From: Ralstonia sp. UBA689
GTDB taxonomy: Bacteria; Pseudomonadota; Gammaproteobacteria; Burkholderiales; Burkholderiaceae
Assembly (NCBI RefSeq): GCF_002298975.1
Contig: NZ_DBMV01000021.1
Coordinates: 346,147 to 410,146, forward strand
Direction: 5' to 3'
DNA length: 64,000 nt
Below are positions 38,084 to 46,716 of this stretch, piece by piece; the first letter of the stretch is position 1; each line of letters begins with the position of its first letter. Below the pieces are notes generated by a model that made no database searches, was not told the origin of the DNA, and was given only the letters and a program-made list of their open reading frames with translations. Both the position numbers and the translations under genes were made by a program.

Positions 38084-39664
38084 ATGGCGCTCACGCTGCC
38101 CCAAGGCATGGAGATCAAGGCCGAGATCCTTCCGGCCTACAAAGACATTCTGACCCCCGAAGCACTGGCGCTGGTCGCCAAGCTGCACCGTGCTTTCGAG
38201 CCGCGCCGCAAAGAGCTGCTGGCTGCCCGCGTCGAGCGCGCCAAGCGTCTGGACGCCGGTGAGCGCCCGGATTTCCTGCCCGAGACCAAGGCCATCCGCG
38301 AAGGCGACTGGAAGGTCGCGCCGATCCCGCCGGCACTGCATTGCCGCCGCGTGGAAATCACCGGCCCGGTGGAAGCCAAGATGGTCATCAACGCGTTCAA
38401 CTCGGGCGCGGACAGCTACATGACCGACTTCGAGGATTCGAACTCGCCCAGCTGGCACAACCAGATCCAGGGTCAGGTCAACCTGAAGGCAGCCATCCGC
38501 CGCACGCTCACGCTCGAGCAGAACGGCAAGACCTACAAGCTCAACGACAAGATCGCCACGCTGCAGGTGCGCCCGCGCGGCTGGCACCTGGACGAGAAGC
38601 ACGTCACCGTTGACGGCCAGCGCGTCTCGGGCGGCATCTTCGACTTCGCATTGTTCCTGTTCCACAACGCCAAGGAGCAAATTGCCCGCGGTGCTGGCCC
38701 GTTCTTCTACCTGCCGAAGATGGAAAGCCATCTGGAAGCGCGTCTGTGGAACGACGTCTTTGTGATGGCGCAGAACGAGATCGGCCTGCCGCAAGGCACC
38801 ATCAAGGCCACCGTGCTGATCGAGACCATCCTCGCCGCGTTCGAGATGGAAGAAATCCTGTACGAACTGCGCGAGCACAGCGCCGGCCTGAATGCTGGCC
38901 GCTGGGACTACATCTTCTCGTGCATCAAGAAGTTCAAGGTCGACAAGAACTTCTGCCTGGCCGATCGCGCCAAGGTGACGATGACTTCGCCGTTCATGCG
39001 CGCCTATGCGCTGCTGCTGCTCAAGACCTGCCACAAGCGTGGTGCGCCCGCCATTGGCGGCATGAGCGCGCTGATCCCGATCAAGAACGATCCGGAGAAG
39101 AACGCCATCGCCATGGCCGGCATCATCAACGACAAGAAGCGCGATGCGACCGACGGCTACGACGGCGGCTGGGTGGCCCACCCGGGCCTGGTCGAGCCGG
39201 CCATGAAGGAATTTGTGGCGGTGCTGGGCGACAAGCCGAACCAGTTCGAGAAGCAACGTCCGGACGTGGAAGTGAAGGCTGCTGACCTGCTGGACTTCCA
39301 GCCGGAAACGCCCATCACTGAAGCTGGCCTGCGCATGAACATCAACGTCGGCATCCACTACCTGGGCGCCTGGCTGGCCGGCAACGGCTGCGTGCCGATC
39401 CATAACCTGATGGAAGATGCCGCCACGGCGGAAATCTCCCGCTCGCAAGTGTGGCAGTGGATCCGCTCGCCCAAGGGCAAGCTGGAAGACGGCACGAAGG
39501 TCACGGCAGAACTCGTGCGCGGGCTGATCCCGCAAGAATTGGCCAAGGTGAAGGAGACGGGCGCGGTGGGCCACTTTGACCGCGCTGCAGAAATCTTCGA
39601 ACAGATGTCGACGTCGGAAGACTTTGCGGAATTCCTGACACTCCCGCTGTACGAAGAAATCTAA
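38084..39664 (+). CDS. aceB: Malate synthase A
   Basis: 526 residues from ATG 38084 (TGGAGA upstream), typical for the A isoform. MTDFEDSNSPSW, RPRGWHLDEKHV, and the acetyl-CoA-binding C-terminal region (NAAT-like MEDAATAEISRSQVWQW) agree with the family. Condenses glyoxylate and acetyl-CoA to malate, the second step of the glyoxylate shunt begun by aceA. The longer open frame upstream overlaps the dehalogenase gene and is not used. Confidence 0.96.
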   Translation: MALTLPQGMEIKAEILPAYKDILTPEALALVAKLHRAFEPRRKELLAARVERAKRLDAGERPDFLPETKAIREGDWKVAPIPPALHCRRVEITGPVEAKMVINAFNSGADSYMTDFEDSNSPSWHNQIQGQVNLKAAIRRTLTLEQNGKTYKLNDKIATLQVRPRGWHLDEKHVTVDGQRVSGGIFDFALFLFHNAKEQIARGAGPFFYLPKMESHLEARLWNDVFVMAQNEIGLPQGTIKATVLIETILAAFEMEEILYELREHSAGLNAGRWDYIFSCIKKFKVDKNFCLADRAKVTMTSPFMRAYALLLLKTCHKRGAPAIGGMSALIPIKNDPEKNAIAMAGIINDKKRDATDGYDGGWVAHPGLVEPAMKEFVAVLGDKPNQFEKQRPDVEVKAADLLDFQPETPITEAGLRMNINVGIHYLGAWLAGNGCVPIHNLMEDAATAEISRSQVWQWIRSPKGKLEDGTKVTAELVRGLIPQELAKVKETGAVGHFDRAAEIFEQMSTSEDFAEFLTLPLYEEI

Positions 39665-39810
39665 AAACCTGCCCACGATCCTACTGCGCGTCCCGATCTT
39701 GGCCCTGTGATGCTCGCCGTACCCGGTGTACGGCTGCGCTTCTCTGGCCAACCTCGGGCCGCTCGCTACGGTTCGTGAACAGGTTTAAGCGACGCTTGCG
39801 TCGCAGGGAG

Positions 39811-39844
39811 AACGCCGGCTGGGGCAACCCACCGGCGTTTTTTC
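39811..39844 (+). terminator. Intrinsic terminator downstream of aceB
   Basis: AACGCCGG at 39811-39818 pairs with CCGGCGTT at 39832-39839, extended inside by TGGG/CCCA around GCAA, then six T. It lies 147 bases after aceB; the gap before it holds nothing else I can identify. Confidence 0.88.
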
Positions 39845-39903
39845 ATTTCGCTCGTTTGTTCGTGGGCCGCGCCATAATGTCAGCAAATTTTGCGGAGGCC
39901 GCT

Positions 39904-40374
39904 TTGCGTTTTGAACACCTGGTGGAAGTCAACGACCCACTGAATCCCCTGATCGACACGCTGACCCTGAACCAGATCTGGCAGGGCCTGGTGCTGCGAG
40001 TGCGAGAACAGACAGAATTCGTCGAAAGCCTCGACGAATGCATCATCACGGCCGAAGGCGATGGCTGGGTCGAGCGCGAACTGCGCTTCGGCAAGGCGCG
40101 CATTCAAGACCGCGTGACGCTGGAGCCGCACAAGCGCGTGACGTACACCACGGCGGCCACCGGCGAGCACGCCGGCGGCTCGCTCACCATGACGATCGAG
40201 ACGAACGACACCAACGCCGCGTTCATCCGCTTCGTCTACGACACCACGCTGCCCAGCGCCGATGAGACCGGCGACACGCGCTACGCCGAGATCGTCAAAT
40301 CCGCCTACCGCGAGTCCGATATCGACACCGTGCGCCGCATCCGCGAGATTGCCGCCACCGGCCGGCTCGGCTGA
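39904..40374 (+). CDS. DUF1857/SRPBCC-fold protein
   Basis: 156 residues from TTG 39904, with GGAGG at 39894-39898 just before it. The first residues RFEHLVEVNDPLNPLIDTLT match the family start. An in-frame ATG at 39877 would add nine residues, but it lies within a -10 like sequence (CATAATG) and has no ribosome site. The family is a helix-grip fold with no known ligand. Stands alone behind the aceB terminator. Confidence 0.75.
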   Translation: MRFEHLVEVNDPLNPLIDTLTLNQIWQGLVLRVREQTEFVESLDECIITAEGDGWVERELRFGKARIQDRVTLEPHKRVTYTTAATGEHAGGSLTMTIETNDTNAAFIRFVYDTTLPSADETGDTRYAEIVKSAYRESDIDTVRRIREIAATGRLG

Positions 40375-40455
40375 GCGTTGTTCGCCCGCCCGGCGTGTGG
40401 AGGACGCGCCGGGCCGGGTTTGCTCCCAGTCGTCTCACATCACTAAAACGAGACC

Positions 40456-41913
40456 ATGACGACATTCACGCCCACCCTGGAGGCTCTGCGCGCGCGCTAC
40501 GGCGAGCGCTTCAAGTGGCTTGTGCTTTTCACGCTGATGGTGGGGGCGGTGTCGTCCGTCATCTCGGCCACTATCGTCAACGTCGCGATTCCCGACCTGA
40601 GCCGGCATTTCGTGCTCGGGCAGGAACGTGCGCAGTGGGTTTCGGCCAGCTTCATGGTGGCGATGACGTTGTCGATGCTGCTGACGCCCTGGCTGCTGCT
40701 GCGCTTCGGGCTGCGGCGCACGTTTATTGGGGCGTTGTTACTGCTGGGATTGGGTGGGCTAGCGGGCGGCTTGTCGCCCAATTACGGCGTGATGATCGCC
40801 ATGCGGGTGGTGGAGGGCGTGGCGGCCGGCATCATGCAACCGCTGCCCAACATCCTGATCCTGCGGGTGTTTCCCGAGAGGGAGCAGGGCAGGGCGTTCG
40901 GCCTGTTCGGTTTTGGCGTGGTGCTGGCGCCGGCCGTGGGGCCGAGCGTGGGCGGCTTTCTGGTGGAGCTGTTCGGCTGGCGCTCGATCTTTTTTGTGGT
41001 GATGCCGTTCACGCTGCTCGGCTGGGCGATGGCACGGCGCTTCATGGCGATCAACTCGTCGATGGCCGGCGAGCCCAAGCCGCTGGACTGGCGCGGCCTG
41101 CTGCTGATCGGTGGCGCGACCGTCACGCTCCTCAACGGGCTGGTCGCGCTGCATGGCGATGCTGCGCACGGCATCGTGCTGATGCTCGTGTCCGCCGTGT
41201 GCGTGGCCGGTTTCGTGTTCTGGCAGCGGCGGGTGGAGTCGCCGTTGCTAAACCTGCGGCTCTTCAGCTATCGGCAGTTTGCGATGGGGGCGGTGGTGGC
41301 CTTCGTCTACGGGGCAGGGCTGTACGGCTCGACATACTTGGTACCGGTGTATATGCAGGTGGCGCTGGCCTATGCGCCGTCGCGCGCGGGGCTGGTGCTC
41401 TTGCCCGCCGGTCTGGTGCTGGCCGTGACGATCATGCTGGCCGGACGGCTGACCAATCGCATCGAGCCATTCCGGCTGGTGTCGTTCGGGCTGGCTGCGC
41501 TGGCGCTCTCGTTCTTCCTGATGGCGACCAACACCCGGGCAACGAGCTATCTGCTGCTGATCGCTATCGCCATCATCGGGCGGATCGGGCTCGGTTTTGT
41601 GCTGCCATCGCTGAGCCTGGGCGCCATGCGCGGCGTCGATTTCACGTTGATCCCGCAGGGTTCGAGCGCGGTCAATTTCCTACGCCAACTTGGTGGGGCG
41701 ATCGGTGTGTCGGCCACGGGCATCTTTCTGCAATGGCGGCTCGCCACGCGCGGCATCGAAACGGTGCACGGTGCAGCGGTCGACCCCGAGGCACGTATTC
41801 TGTCCTTCGACGAGACGTTCATCTTTCTCGGCACCCTCTGCGCGCTGGCCGTGTTGGCAGCGTGGCGCATGCGCCGCCGAGAGCTGCCATCCGCCATTCC
41901 GGCAGCGCAATAA
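40456..41913 (+). CDS. MFS drug:H+ antiporter, 14-TM DHA2 (EmrB/QacA) family
   Basis: 485 residues and very hydrophobic. Early motif VISATIVNVAIPDLSRHF, then AQWVSASFMVAMTLSMLLTPWLLLRFGLR and the antiporter signature GFGVVLAPAVGPSVGG. Exports unknown small molecules from the inner membrane. No EmrA-type adaptor or regulator adjacent. A GC-rich hairpin (40389-40413) lies in front. Confidence 0.9.
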   Translation: MTTFTPTLEALRARYGERFKWLVLFTLMVGAVSSVISATIVNVAIPDLSRHFVLGQERAQWVSASFMVAMTLSMLLTPWLLLRFGLRRTFIGALLLLGLGGLAGGLSPNYGVMIAMRVVEGVAAGIMQPLPNILILRVFPEREQGRAFGLFGFGVVLAPAVGPSVGGFLVELFGWRSIFFVVMPFTLLGWAMARRFMAINSSMAGEPKPLDWRGLLLIGGATVTLLNGLVALHGDAAHGIVLMLVSAVCVAGFVFWQRRVESPLLNLRLFSYRQFAMGAVVAFVYGAGLYGSTYLVPVYMQVALAYAPSRAGLVLLPAGLVLAVTIMLAGRLTNRIEPFRLVSFGLAALALSFFLMATNTRATSYLLLIAIAIIGRIGLGFVLPSLSLGAMRGVDFTLIPQGSSAVNFLRQLGGAIGVSATGIFLQWRLATRGIETVHGAAVDPEARILSFDETFIFLGTLCALAVLAAWRMRRRELPSAIPAAQ

Positions 41914-41936
41914 AAAACCGGGCGCATGGCCCGGTT
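41912..41936 (-). terminator. Terminator of the acyl-CoA-binding protein gene
   Basis: AACCGGGC (41916-41923) and GCCCGGTT (41929-41936) form an 8-bp hairpin. On the minus strand it is followed by TTTTTT, on the plus strand by CTTC; it may serve both converging genes. Confidence 0.85.
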
Positions 41937-41957
41937 CTTCATTTGGCGATTCAACGA

Positions 41958-42227
41958 TCAGGTCGTCGCTCCGCTCTTTAGTTCTTCAACGAGGTCGATG
42001 TACTTCTGCTTGGCGTCGTCCTGCGAGGTGCCCTTCAGGCCCTCCCACGCTTCAAACTTGTAGCGGCCGACGATGTCGGTGAAGCCAGGCTTGTCGCCGT
42101 GGGCGTCGCCTTCGGCGCCCTGCTTGAAGAGGGCGTACAGGCGCAGCAGCGTCATGTTGCTGGGGCGTTCGGAGAGGCCCTTGACGTCGATCTGGGCTTG
42201 GTCGAAACGGGCTTGCAGGTCGCTCAT
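41958..42227 (-). CDS. Acyl-CoA-binding protein
   Basis: 89 residues, beginning MSDLQARFDQAQIDVKGL. Four-helix ACBP fold with the binding signature LRLYALFKQGAEGDAHGDKPG and KFEAWEGLKG. Binds long-chain acyl-CoA esters in the cytoplasm. Convergent with the MFS gene, divergent from tsaB. Confidence 0.93.
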   Translation of the reverse strand: MSDLQARFDQAQIDVKGLSERPSNMTLLRLYALFKQGAEGDAHGDKPGFTDIVGRYKFEAWEGLKGTSQDDAKQKYIDLVEELKSGATT

Positions 42228-42342
42228 GATGATTCCCGGCTGAAAACAATGGTCCGGCGATGATAGCGCCGGGGGTGCGCCGCCGGGCCGTTTGAATTCG
42301 AGGATGCCTTCGGTTTTCAGCGCAGGCTGTGGGCGGATTGCG

Positions 42343-42371
42343 CATTCAGGCGCCACACCAGCCGGTACAAT
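42343..42371 (+). promoter_or_regulatory. Probable promoter of tsaB
   Basis: TACAAT at 42366-42371 with CATTCA 17 bases earlier. Transcription would begin within a base or two of the tsaB ATG at 42378, so the mRNA may be leaderless; no ribosome site is visible. Confidence 0.45.
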
Positions 42372-42377
42372 GCCGCC

Positions 42378-43118
42378 ATGCCCTGGATTCTTGCTTTCGA
42401 CACCTCCACCGAGTTCTGTTCCGTTGCCCTTGGTGACGGCACGCGCACGCTGTTCCGCCATGAACACACCGGCGCGCGGTCCAGCAGCCGCGTGCTGCCG
42501 GCCGCCGGCGAATTGCTGGCCGAGGCCGGCATCGCCCTGGCCGATTGCGCGGCGATTGCCTTTGGCGCCGGGCCCGGCTCGTTCACTGGGCTGCGCACGG
42601 CATGCGGCGTGGCACAGGGCTTGGCGTTCGGCGCCGATCTTCCGGTCGTGCCGGTCAATTCGCTGGTGGCCTGTGCCGAACAGACGCGCGCGTCGCTGCC
42701 GGCCGGGGCTGCCGTGACCATCGCGCTCGATGCGCGTATGGATGAGTGCTACTGGACCAGCTTCGTGCCCGTCGATCCGGCGCAGGACGCCTCGGGCTGG
42801 CACGCGCTGTCTGCCATTCAGGTGGGCGGTCCGCAGAGCGTGGTTGCACCGTCGCAGCCGTATTGGCTTGCCGGCAACGCGGCTACGGTATTCGGCGATC
42901 GGTTGGCCGTTGCTGCGGGGGCTGCCGCCGTGCTGCCCGACGTGGCACCGCACGCACGCGAGATCGTCACAATCGCTCTGCGCCTCCTGGCCGCCGGCCA
43001 CACGGTGCGCCCGGAAGAGGCTGCGCCGCTATATGTGCGCGACAAGGTCGCGCTCACCATTGAAGAGCGTCAGGCCGTGCAGCAAGCCAAGGCTGCCGCA
43101 GGAGGAGCCCACGCATGA
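42378..43118 (+). CDS. tsaB: tRNA threonylcarbamoyladenosine biosynthesis protein TsaB
   Basis: 246 residues. ASKHA fold with ILAFDTSTEFCSVAL at the start and GAGPGSFTGLRTACGVAQGLAFG, the TsaB hallmark. With TsaC, TsaD and TsaE it forms t6A37 in tRNAs that read ANN codons. Its stop overlaps the rimI start. Confidence 0.94.
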   Translation: MPWILAFDTSTEFCSVALGDGTRTLFRHEHTGARSSSRVLPAAGELLAEAGIALADCAAIAFGAGPGSFTGLRTACGVAQGLAFGADLPVVPVNSLVACAEQTRASLPAGAAVTIALDARMDECYWTSFVPVDPAQDASGWHALSAIQVGGPQSVVAPSQPYWLAGNAATVFGDRLAVAAGAAAVLPDVAPHAREIVTIALRLLAAGHTVRPEEAAPLYVRDKVALTIEERQAVQQAKAAAGGAHA

Positions 43119-43642
43119 GCCTCATCGACCGCGCGCTGGCTAGCGTGACCGCGCAGACGCCGCTGCCTGCCGGCTGGCGCGCCGAGCGCATGACGGCACT
43201 GGACCTGGCCGGCGTGGCGGCCATCGAACAGGCGGCATTTGCTTTCCCGTGGTCGCGCGGCAACTTCGAGGATTCGCTCAAGTCGGGCCACCTCGGCATC
43301 GTGTTGCGTGACGGCGGCAATGAGGTCGCCGGCTATCTGATCCTCATGCCGGTGGTCGACGAGATGCACCTGCTCAACGTGACGGTCGCGCCCGTCTGGC
43401 AGCGGCAGGGGCTGGGCCGGTGGCTGCTGCGGCTGGCGGTGGCGCTCACGCTGGCACATGGCTTTGGCAGCTTGCTGCTGGAGGTGAGACCGTCCAATAC
43501 CGGCGCAATCGCGCTGTATCGTCGTATTGGATTTGCCGAGATCGGCCGCCGCAAGCGCTATTACCCGGCCGAGAACAACACGCGCGAGGATGCGCTCGTC
43601 ATGCGCATTGTCTGCGAGGCGAGCGGGGTGGAGGCAGCATGA
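43115..43642 (+). CDS. rimI: Ribosomal protein S18 alanine N-acetyltransferase RimI
   Basis: 175 residues starting in an ATGA overlap with tsaB. GNAT fold with acetyl-CoA site VAPVWQRQGLGRWLLRLAV and the RimI-type end NTREDALVMR. Acetylates the N terminus of S18. tsaB-rimI adjacency is common in bacteria. Confidence 0.92.
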   Translation: MSLIDRALASVTAQTPLPAGWRAERMTALDLAGVAAIEQAAFAFPWSRGNFEDSLKSGHLGIVLRDGGNEVAGYLILMPVVDEMHLLNVTVAPVWQRQGLGRWLLRLAVALTLAHGFGSLLLEVRPSNTGAIALYRRIGFAEIGRRKRYYPAENNTREDALVMRIVCEASGVEAA

Positions 43643-44454
43643 ACAGACGGGCGCGCATGCTGGAGGCGCTGGGTGTCTCCAACGAATGGGTGTTGCGCGG
43701 CGCGGAGCCGGTTGACGTGGTTGAACCGGTTGCGCTGGCTGAAGCGGAGTTCGCCGAGGTTGCCGTTGCCGAACCGGTTGCAACCGGGATGGCCGTTGTC
43801 GCTTCGGAACCCGTCGTCGCCCGCGCCGAAGTGCCGGAGGTGGCTGACGTCCCGAGCGATGCCGCCGTTCCGCGCGCCCAACGCATCGCCGCGTTTGACT
43901 GGGCGCAGCTCGAAGACGCGGTTTCCAACTGCACGTCGTGCAAGCTGTGCGAGCGCCGCACGAACACTGTCTTCGGCGTTGGCGATCGGCAGGCCGAATG
44001 GATGCTGATCGGCGAGGCTCCGGGGGAGCAGGAAGACAAGCAAGGCGAGCCCTTCGTCGGCCAGGCCGGCAAGCTGCTCGACAGCATGCTGCGCGCGATC
44101 GGCCTGTCGCGAGACAAGGGCGTGTTCATCGCCAACGTGCTCAAGTGCCGCCCGCCCGGCAACCGCGACCCCGAGCCGGACGAGGCGGCGATGTGCGACC
44201 CGTACCTCAAGCGTCAGATCGCGCTGGTCAAACCGCGCGTGATTGTCGTGCTGGGCCGTGTTGCTGCGCAGAACCTGCTGCAGACGCAGACGCCGGTAGG
44301 CAAGCTGCGCAGCAAGGTGCATGAGGTGGACGGTGTGCCCGTGGTGGTGACCTACCACCCGGCCTACCTGCTGCGCACCCTGACCGACAAGGCTCGTGCC
44401 TGGGAAGACCTCTGCTTTGCACGCAAGGTCTACGCGGAGCGTGGTGGCAAGTAA
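43639..44454 (+). CDS. Uracil-DNA glycosylase, type IV/V (iron-sulfur) family
   Basis: 271 residues starting in an ATGA overlap with rimI. After a 90-residue linker rich in Val, Ala and Glu comes the Udg fold: Cys98, Cys101 and Cys104 in NCTSCKLCERR, GEAPGEQEDKQGEPFVGQAG (uracil pocket), NVLKCRPPGN and TYHPAYLL. Removes uracil from DNA in base excision repair. The acidic linker is not part of the usual family length and may bind a partner. Confidence 0.9.
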   Translation: MNRRARMLEALGVSNEWVLRGAEPVDVVEPVALAEAEFAEVAVAEPVATGMAVVASEPVVARAEVPEVADVPSDAAVPRAQRIAAFDWAQLEDAVSNCTSCKLCERRTNTVFGVGDRQAEWMLIGEAPGEQEDKQGEPFVGQAGKLLDSMLRAIGLSRDKGVFIANVLKCRPPGNRDPEPDEAAMCDPYLKRQIALVKPRVIVVLGRVAAQNLLQTQTPVGKLRSKVHEVDGVPVVVTYHPAYLLRTLTDKARAWEDLCFARKVYAERGGK

Positions 44455-44463
44455 GCGCCGTGC

Positions 44464-44652
44464 TCAGGTGAGGAGGGCGACATACGCCGCCACAGCGAGC
44501 ATGCTCAGCCCGAAGATCCAGCCCTGAATGCGCGGCGCCCGCGGTGAGCGGAAGCGCTGCAGCACCACCTTGCCGCCCGCGATCCGCGGGAAGTGTCACG
44601 CCACGCAGACGATCAGAATGGCCGCCGTCAGCAACGCTACCTGCACCGTCAT
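44464..44652 (-). pseudogene. Small two-helix membrane protein gene interrupted by TGA
   Basis: On the minus strand the frame reads MTVQVALLTAAILIVCVA, then TGA (plus-strand 44596-44598), then HFPRIAGGKVVL and on to a second hydrophobic segment LSMLAVAAYVALLT with a final TGA. Both sides look like coherent membrane helices joined by a basic loop, and a TGG to TGA change is the simplest cause. It would be a 62-residue protein of unknown function next to lplT. A sequencing error is possible. Confidence 0.55.
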
Positions 44653-44755
44653 GCCCAGGCATGGCTTCAAGAGCTGCGCCAACGCACGATTACCATCGAG
44701 TGGATCTTCGGAGAAAAAATCGGCGCTGAAGCCGAGGCGGCGCGTAACGATACGC

Positions 44756-46072
44756 TCAGTGGTGCTTGTCCTCGCCGATGAGGGCGGCGGTGTGGTACAG
44801 CTTTTCGCTGGCGCGATGCCGGCGCATCACCAGGGCCATCGTGATGCACACGAAGATGCCGAACGAAACGATGACCACGCCCACCGGCACGTTCAGCTTG
44901 ATGAGCAGGGCGTACAGGCACAGCATCAGCAGCACCGAAACGTTCTCGTTGAAATTCTGCACGGCGATCGAGTGGCCGGCCGAGAGCAACACGTGCCCGC
45001 GGTGCTGCAGCAGCGCATTCATCGGCACCACGAAGAAGCCCGACATGGCGCCCACCACCATCAGGAACAGGTAGGCAATCAGCATGTACAGCGGCAGCTT
45101 CATCTCGCCGATGTGGAAGGTGACTTCGGGAATCGTGTGCTTGGTGTAGAACGCCATCAGCATGACGACGACACCCATCGCCACGCCCACCGGCAGCACG
45201 TCGAGCGAGCGGCGCAGCGGGATCTTCACCGCCGCTGCCATGGCGCCTGCGGCCACGCCCACGGCCACCACGGCCTGCAGGATGGCGCCTTGCGACAAGT
45301 TCAGTTCCAGCGATTGCTCCGCCCACTTCAACACGATGAACTGCAGCGTAGCGCCCGCGCCCCAGAACAGCGTCGTCACCGCCAGCGAGATCTGGCCTAG
45401 TCTGTCGTGCCACAGGGCGTTGAAGCAGTCGGCAAACTCCGAGATCAGCCGCGCCGGGTTTTTCTCTTGCTGCGGATAGCGCGCGCCCGTATCTGGAATG
45501 CGCAGGTTGAACACCGCCGCAACCAGGTACATCGCCATGATCACGAGCATGGCGGCCTCGGCCGGCGTGTCGATGGATTCGAGGCCGGGGATGTCGAACG
45601 ACAGCAGCCACGCCGACACATGCTTGGAAATCAGCGCCCCGCCAAGCACCGTGCCGAGAATGATCGAACCGACAGTGAGCCCTTCGATCCAGCCGTTGGC
45701 GGCGACGAGTTTTTCAGGGGGGAGCAGCTCGGTCAGGATGCCGTACTTTGCCGGCGAATACGCCGCCGCGCCAAAGCCGACCACGCCATAGGCGAGTAAC
45801 GGATGTACGCCGGTGAGCATCACGCCGCAACCCAGCAGTTTGATGGCATTGGTGATGAGCATCACTTTGCCCTTGGGCATGGAGTCGGCAAACGCGCCCA
45901 CGAAGGCGGCAAGCAGAACGTAAGAGAGAACGAAGAACAGCTTGAGCAGCGGGGTCATCCACTGCGGTGAATGCATCTCTGTCAGAAGGGCGATGGCGGC
46001 GATGAGCAGCGCATTGTCGGCGAGCGACGAAAAAAACTGCGCCGCCATGATGGTGTAAAAGCCCTTCTTCAT
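44756..46072 (-). CDS. lplT: Lysophospholipid transporter LplT
   Basis: 438 residues from the ATG at 46072 (GAAGGT ribosome site). Major facilitator fold starting MKKGFYTIMAAQFFSSLADNALL with YSPAKYGILTELLPPEKLVAANGW in the second third, both typical of LplT. Flips lysophospholipids into the cytoplasm for reacylation. No adjacent aas acyltransferase gene is seen. The frame extends 276 bases upstream without a good start. Confidence 0.9.
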   Translation of the reverse strand: MKKGFYTIMAAQFFSSLADNALLIAAIALLTEMHSPQWMTPLLKLFFVLSYVLLAAFVGAFADSMPKGKVMLITNAIKLLGCGVMLTGVHPLLAYGVVGFGAAAYSPAKYGILTELLPPEKLVAANGWIEGLTVGSIILGTVLGGALISKHVSAWLLSFDIPGLESIDTPAEAAMLVIMAMYLVAAVFNLRIPDTGARYPQQEKNPARLISEFADCFNALWHDRLGQISLAVTTLFWGAGATLQFIVLKWAEQSLELNLSQGAILQAVVAVGVAAGAMAAAVKIPLRRSLDVLPVGVAMGVVVMLMAFYTKHTIPEVTFHIGEMKLPLYMLIAYLFLMVVGAMSGFFVVPMNALLQHRGHVLLSAGHSIAVQNFNENVSVLLMLCLYALLIKLNVPVGVVIVSFGIFVCITMALVMRRHRASEKLYHTAALIGEDKHH

Positions 46073-46716
46073 ACCTTCGAATTCGTCCCCGTAGACCGCG
46101 GTGCCATTCCCGTCGCCACGACGCGCCGGCAACGCGCCGGCACGCGGAAGCGTCCTCCCAGGGCAGCCGGCCGGGCAGTGCGTCGGCTGACCGGCCGCGC
46201 AGTGCGCAGGTGCGCGAGTGCGGCAGCGGTGCCTTGGCTCGCGCGAGCTCCCCTGACTGTGGTTCCCTTGGGCGGGGCCAGTTTGGTGCTGCAAGACATG
46301 CATCGCCGGGCAACCGCAGGAATCTTCACTGACAGGCGTTTGGGGCATGCGTTCCGCCCCGTGCGTGTTTTTGTCTCGCCTGTGCGCATGGTCAAACCAG
46401 ATGTGACGCCGTTGCGCAGAAAGAAGTGGATGTTGCCCAACTTTCCTTATGCAGCCAGCGCATCACGTATGTTTTCCCATGCCTAAATTGAACGGCTTTA
46501 TATCACGAAACGTGTGCGCTCCCCGTGACGGCCGCCCACTTTCTTTTTGGCGATTCGCCTGACCGCGCGAACCTGTTCGCGTCCTGTGGTCAAATAGAAC
46601 GCTTGTGGTGCAAGGCCGGAGGCCCAGCCTTGCCCGCCGCGCACGCTTATTGCGTTGCAGCACCGACGCCGCGCCACGAGCGCGCCATCGCCCCAACGTT
46701 CTGCAGGTTTGCCGTC
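46073..46716. other. 644-base gap between lplT and alr
   Basis: Divergent promoter region. The half next to lplT is very GC-rich with many short inverted repeats; the half next to alr is richer in A and T (GGCTTTATATCACG near 46494). I see no credible gene, RNA or terminator; open frames here have the composition of GC shadows. Promoter for alr perhaps GTCAAATAGAAC near 46590. Confidence 0.5.

Noticed and set aside
40395..41981. 528-residue plus-strand frame overlapping the MFS gene
   Set aside because: Shifted frame of the transporter with Arg/Gly/Ala-rich low-complexity content; the 40456 frame gives the recognised transporter.
44596..44598. Selenocysteine at the in-frame TGA
   Set aside because: No SECIS-like hairpin directly after the TGA and no selenoprotein family known for this small membrane protein; a nonsense change is simpler.
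46073..46716. N-terminal extension of lplT and a plus-strand ORF in the lplT-alr gap
   Set aside because: The extension is Cys/Pro/Arg-rich with no family character, while MKKGFYTI at 46072 has a GAAGGT site and is the family start.
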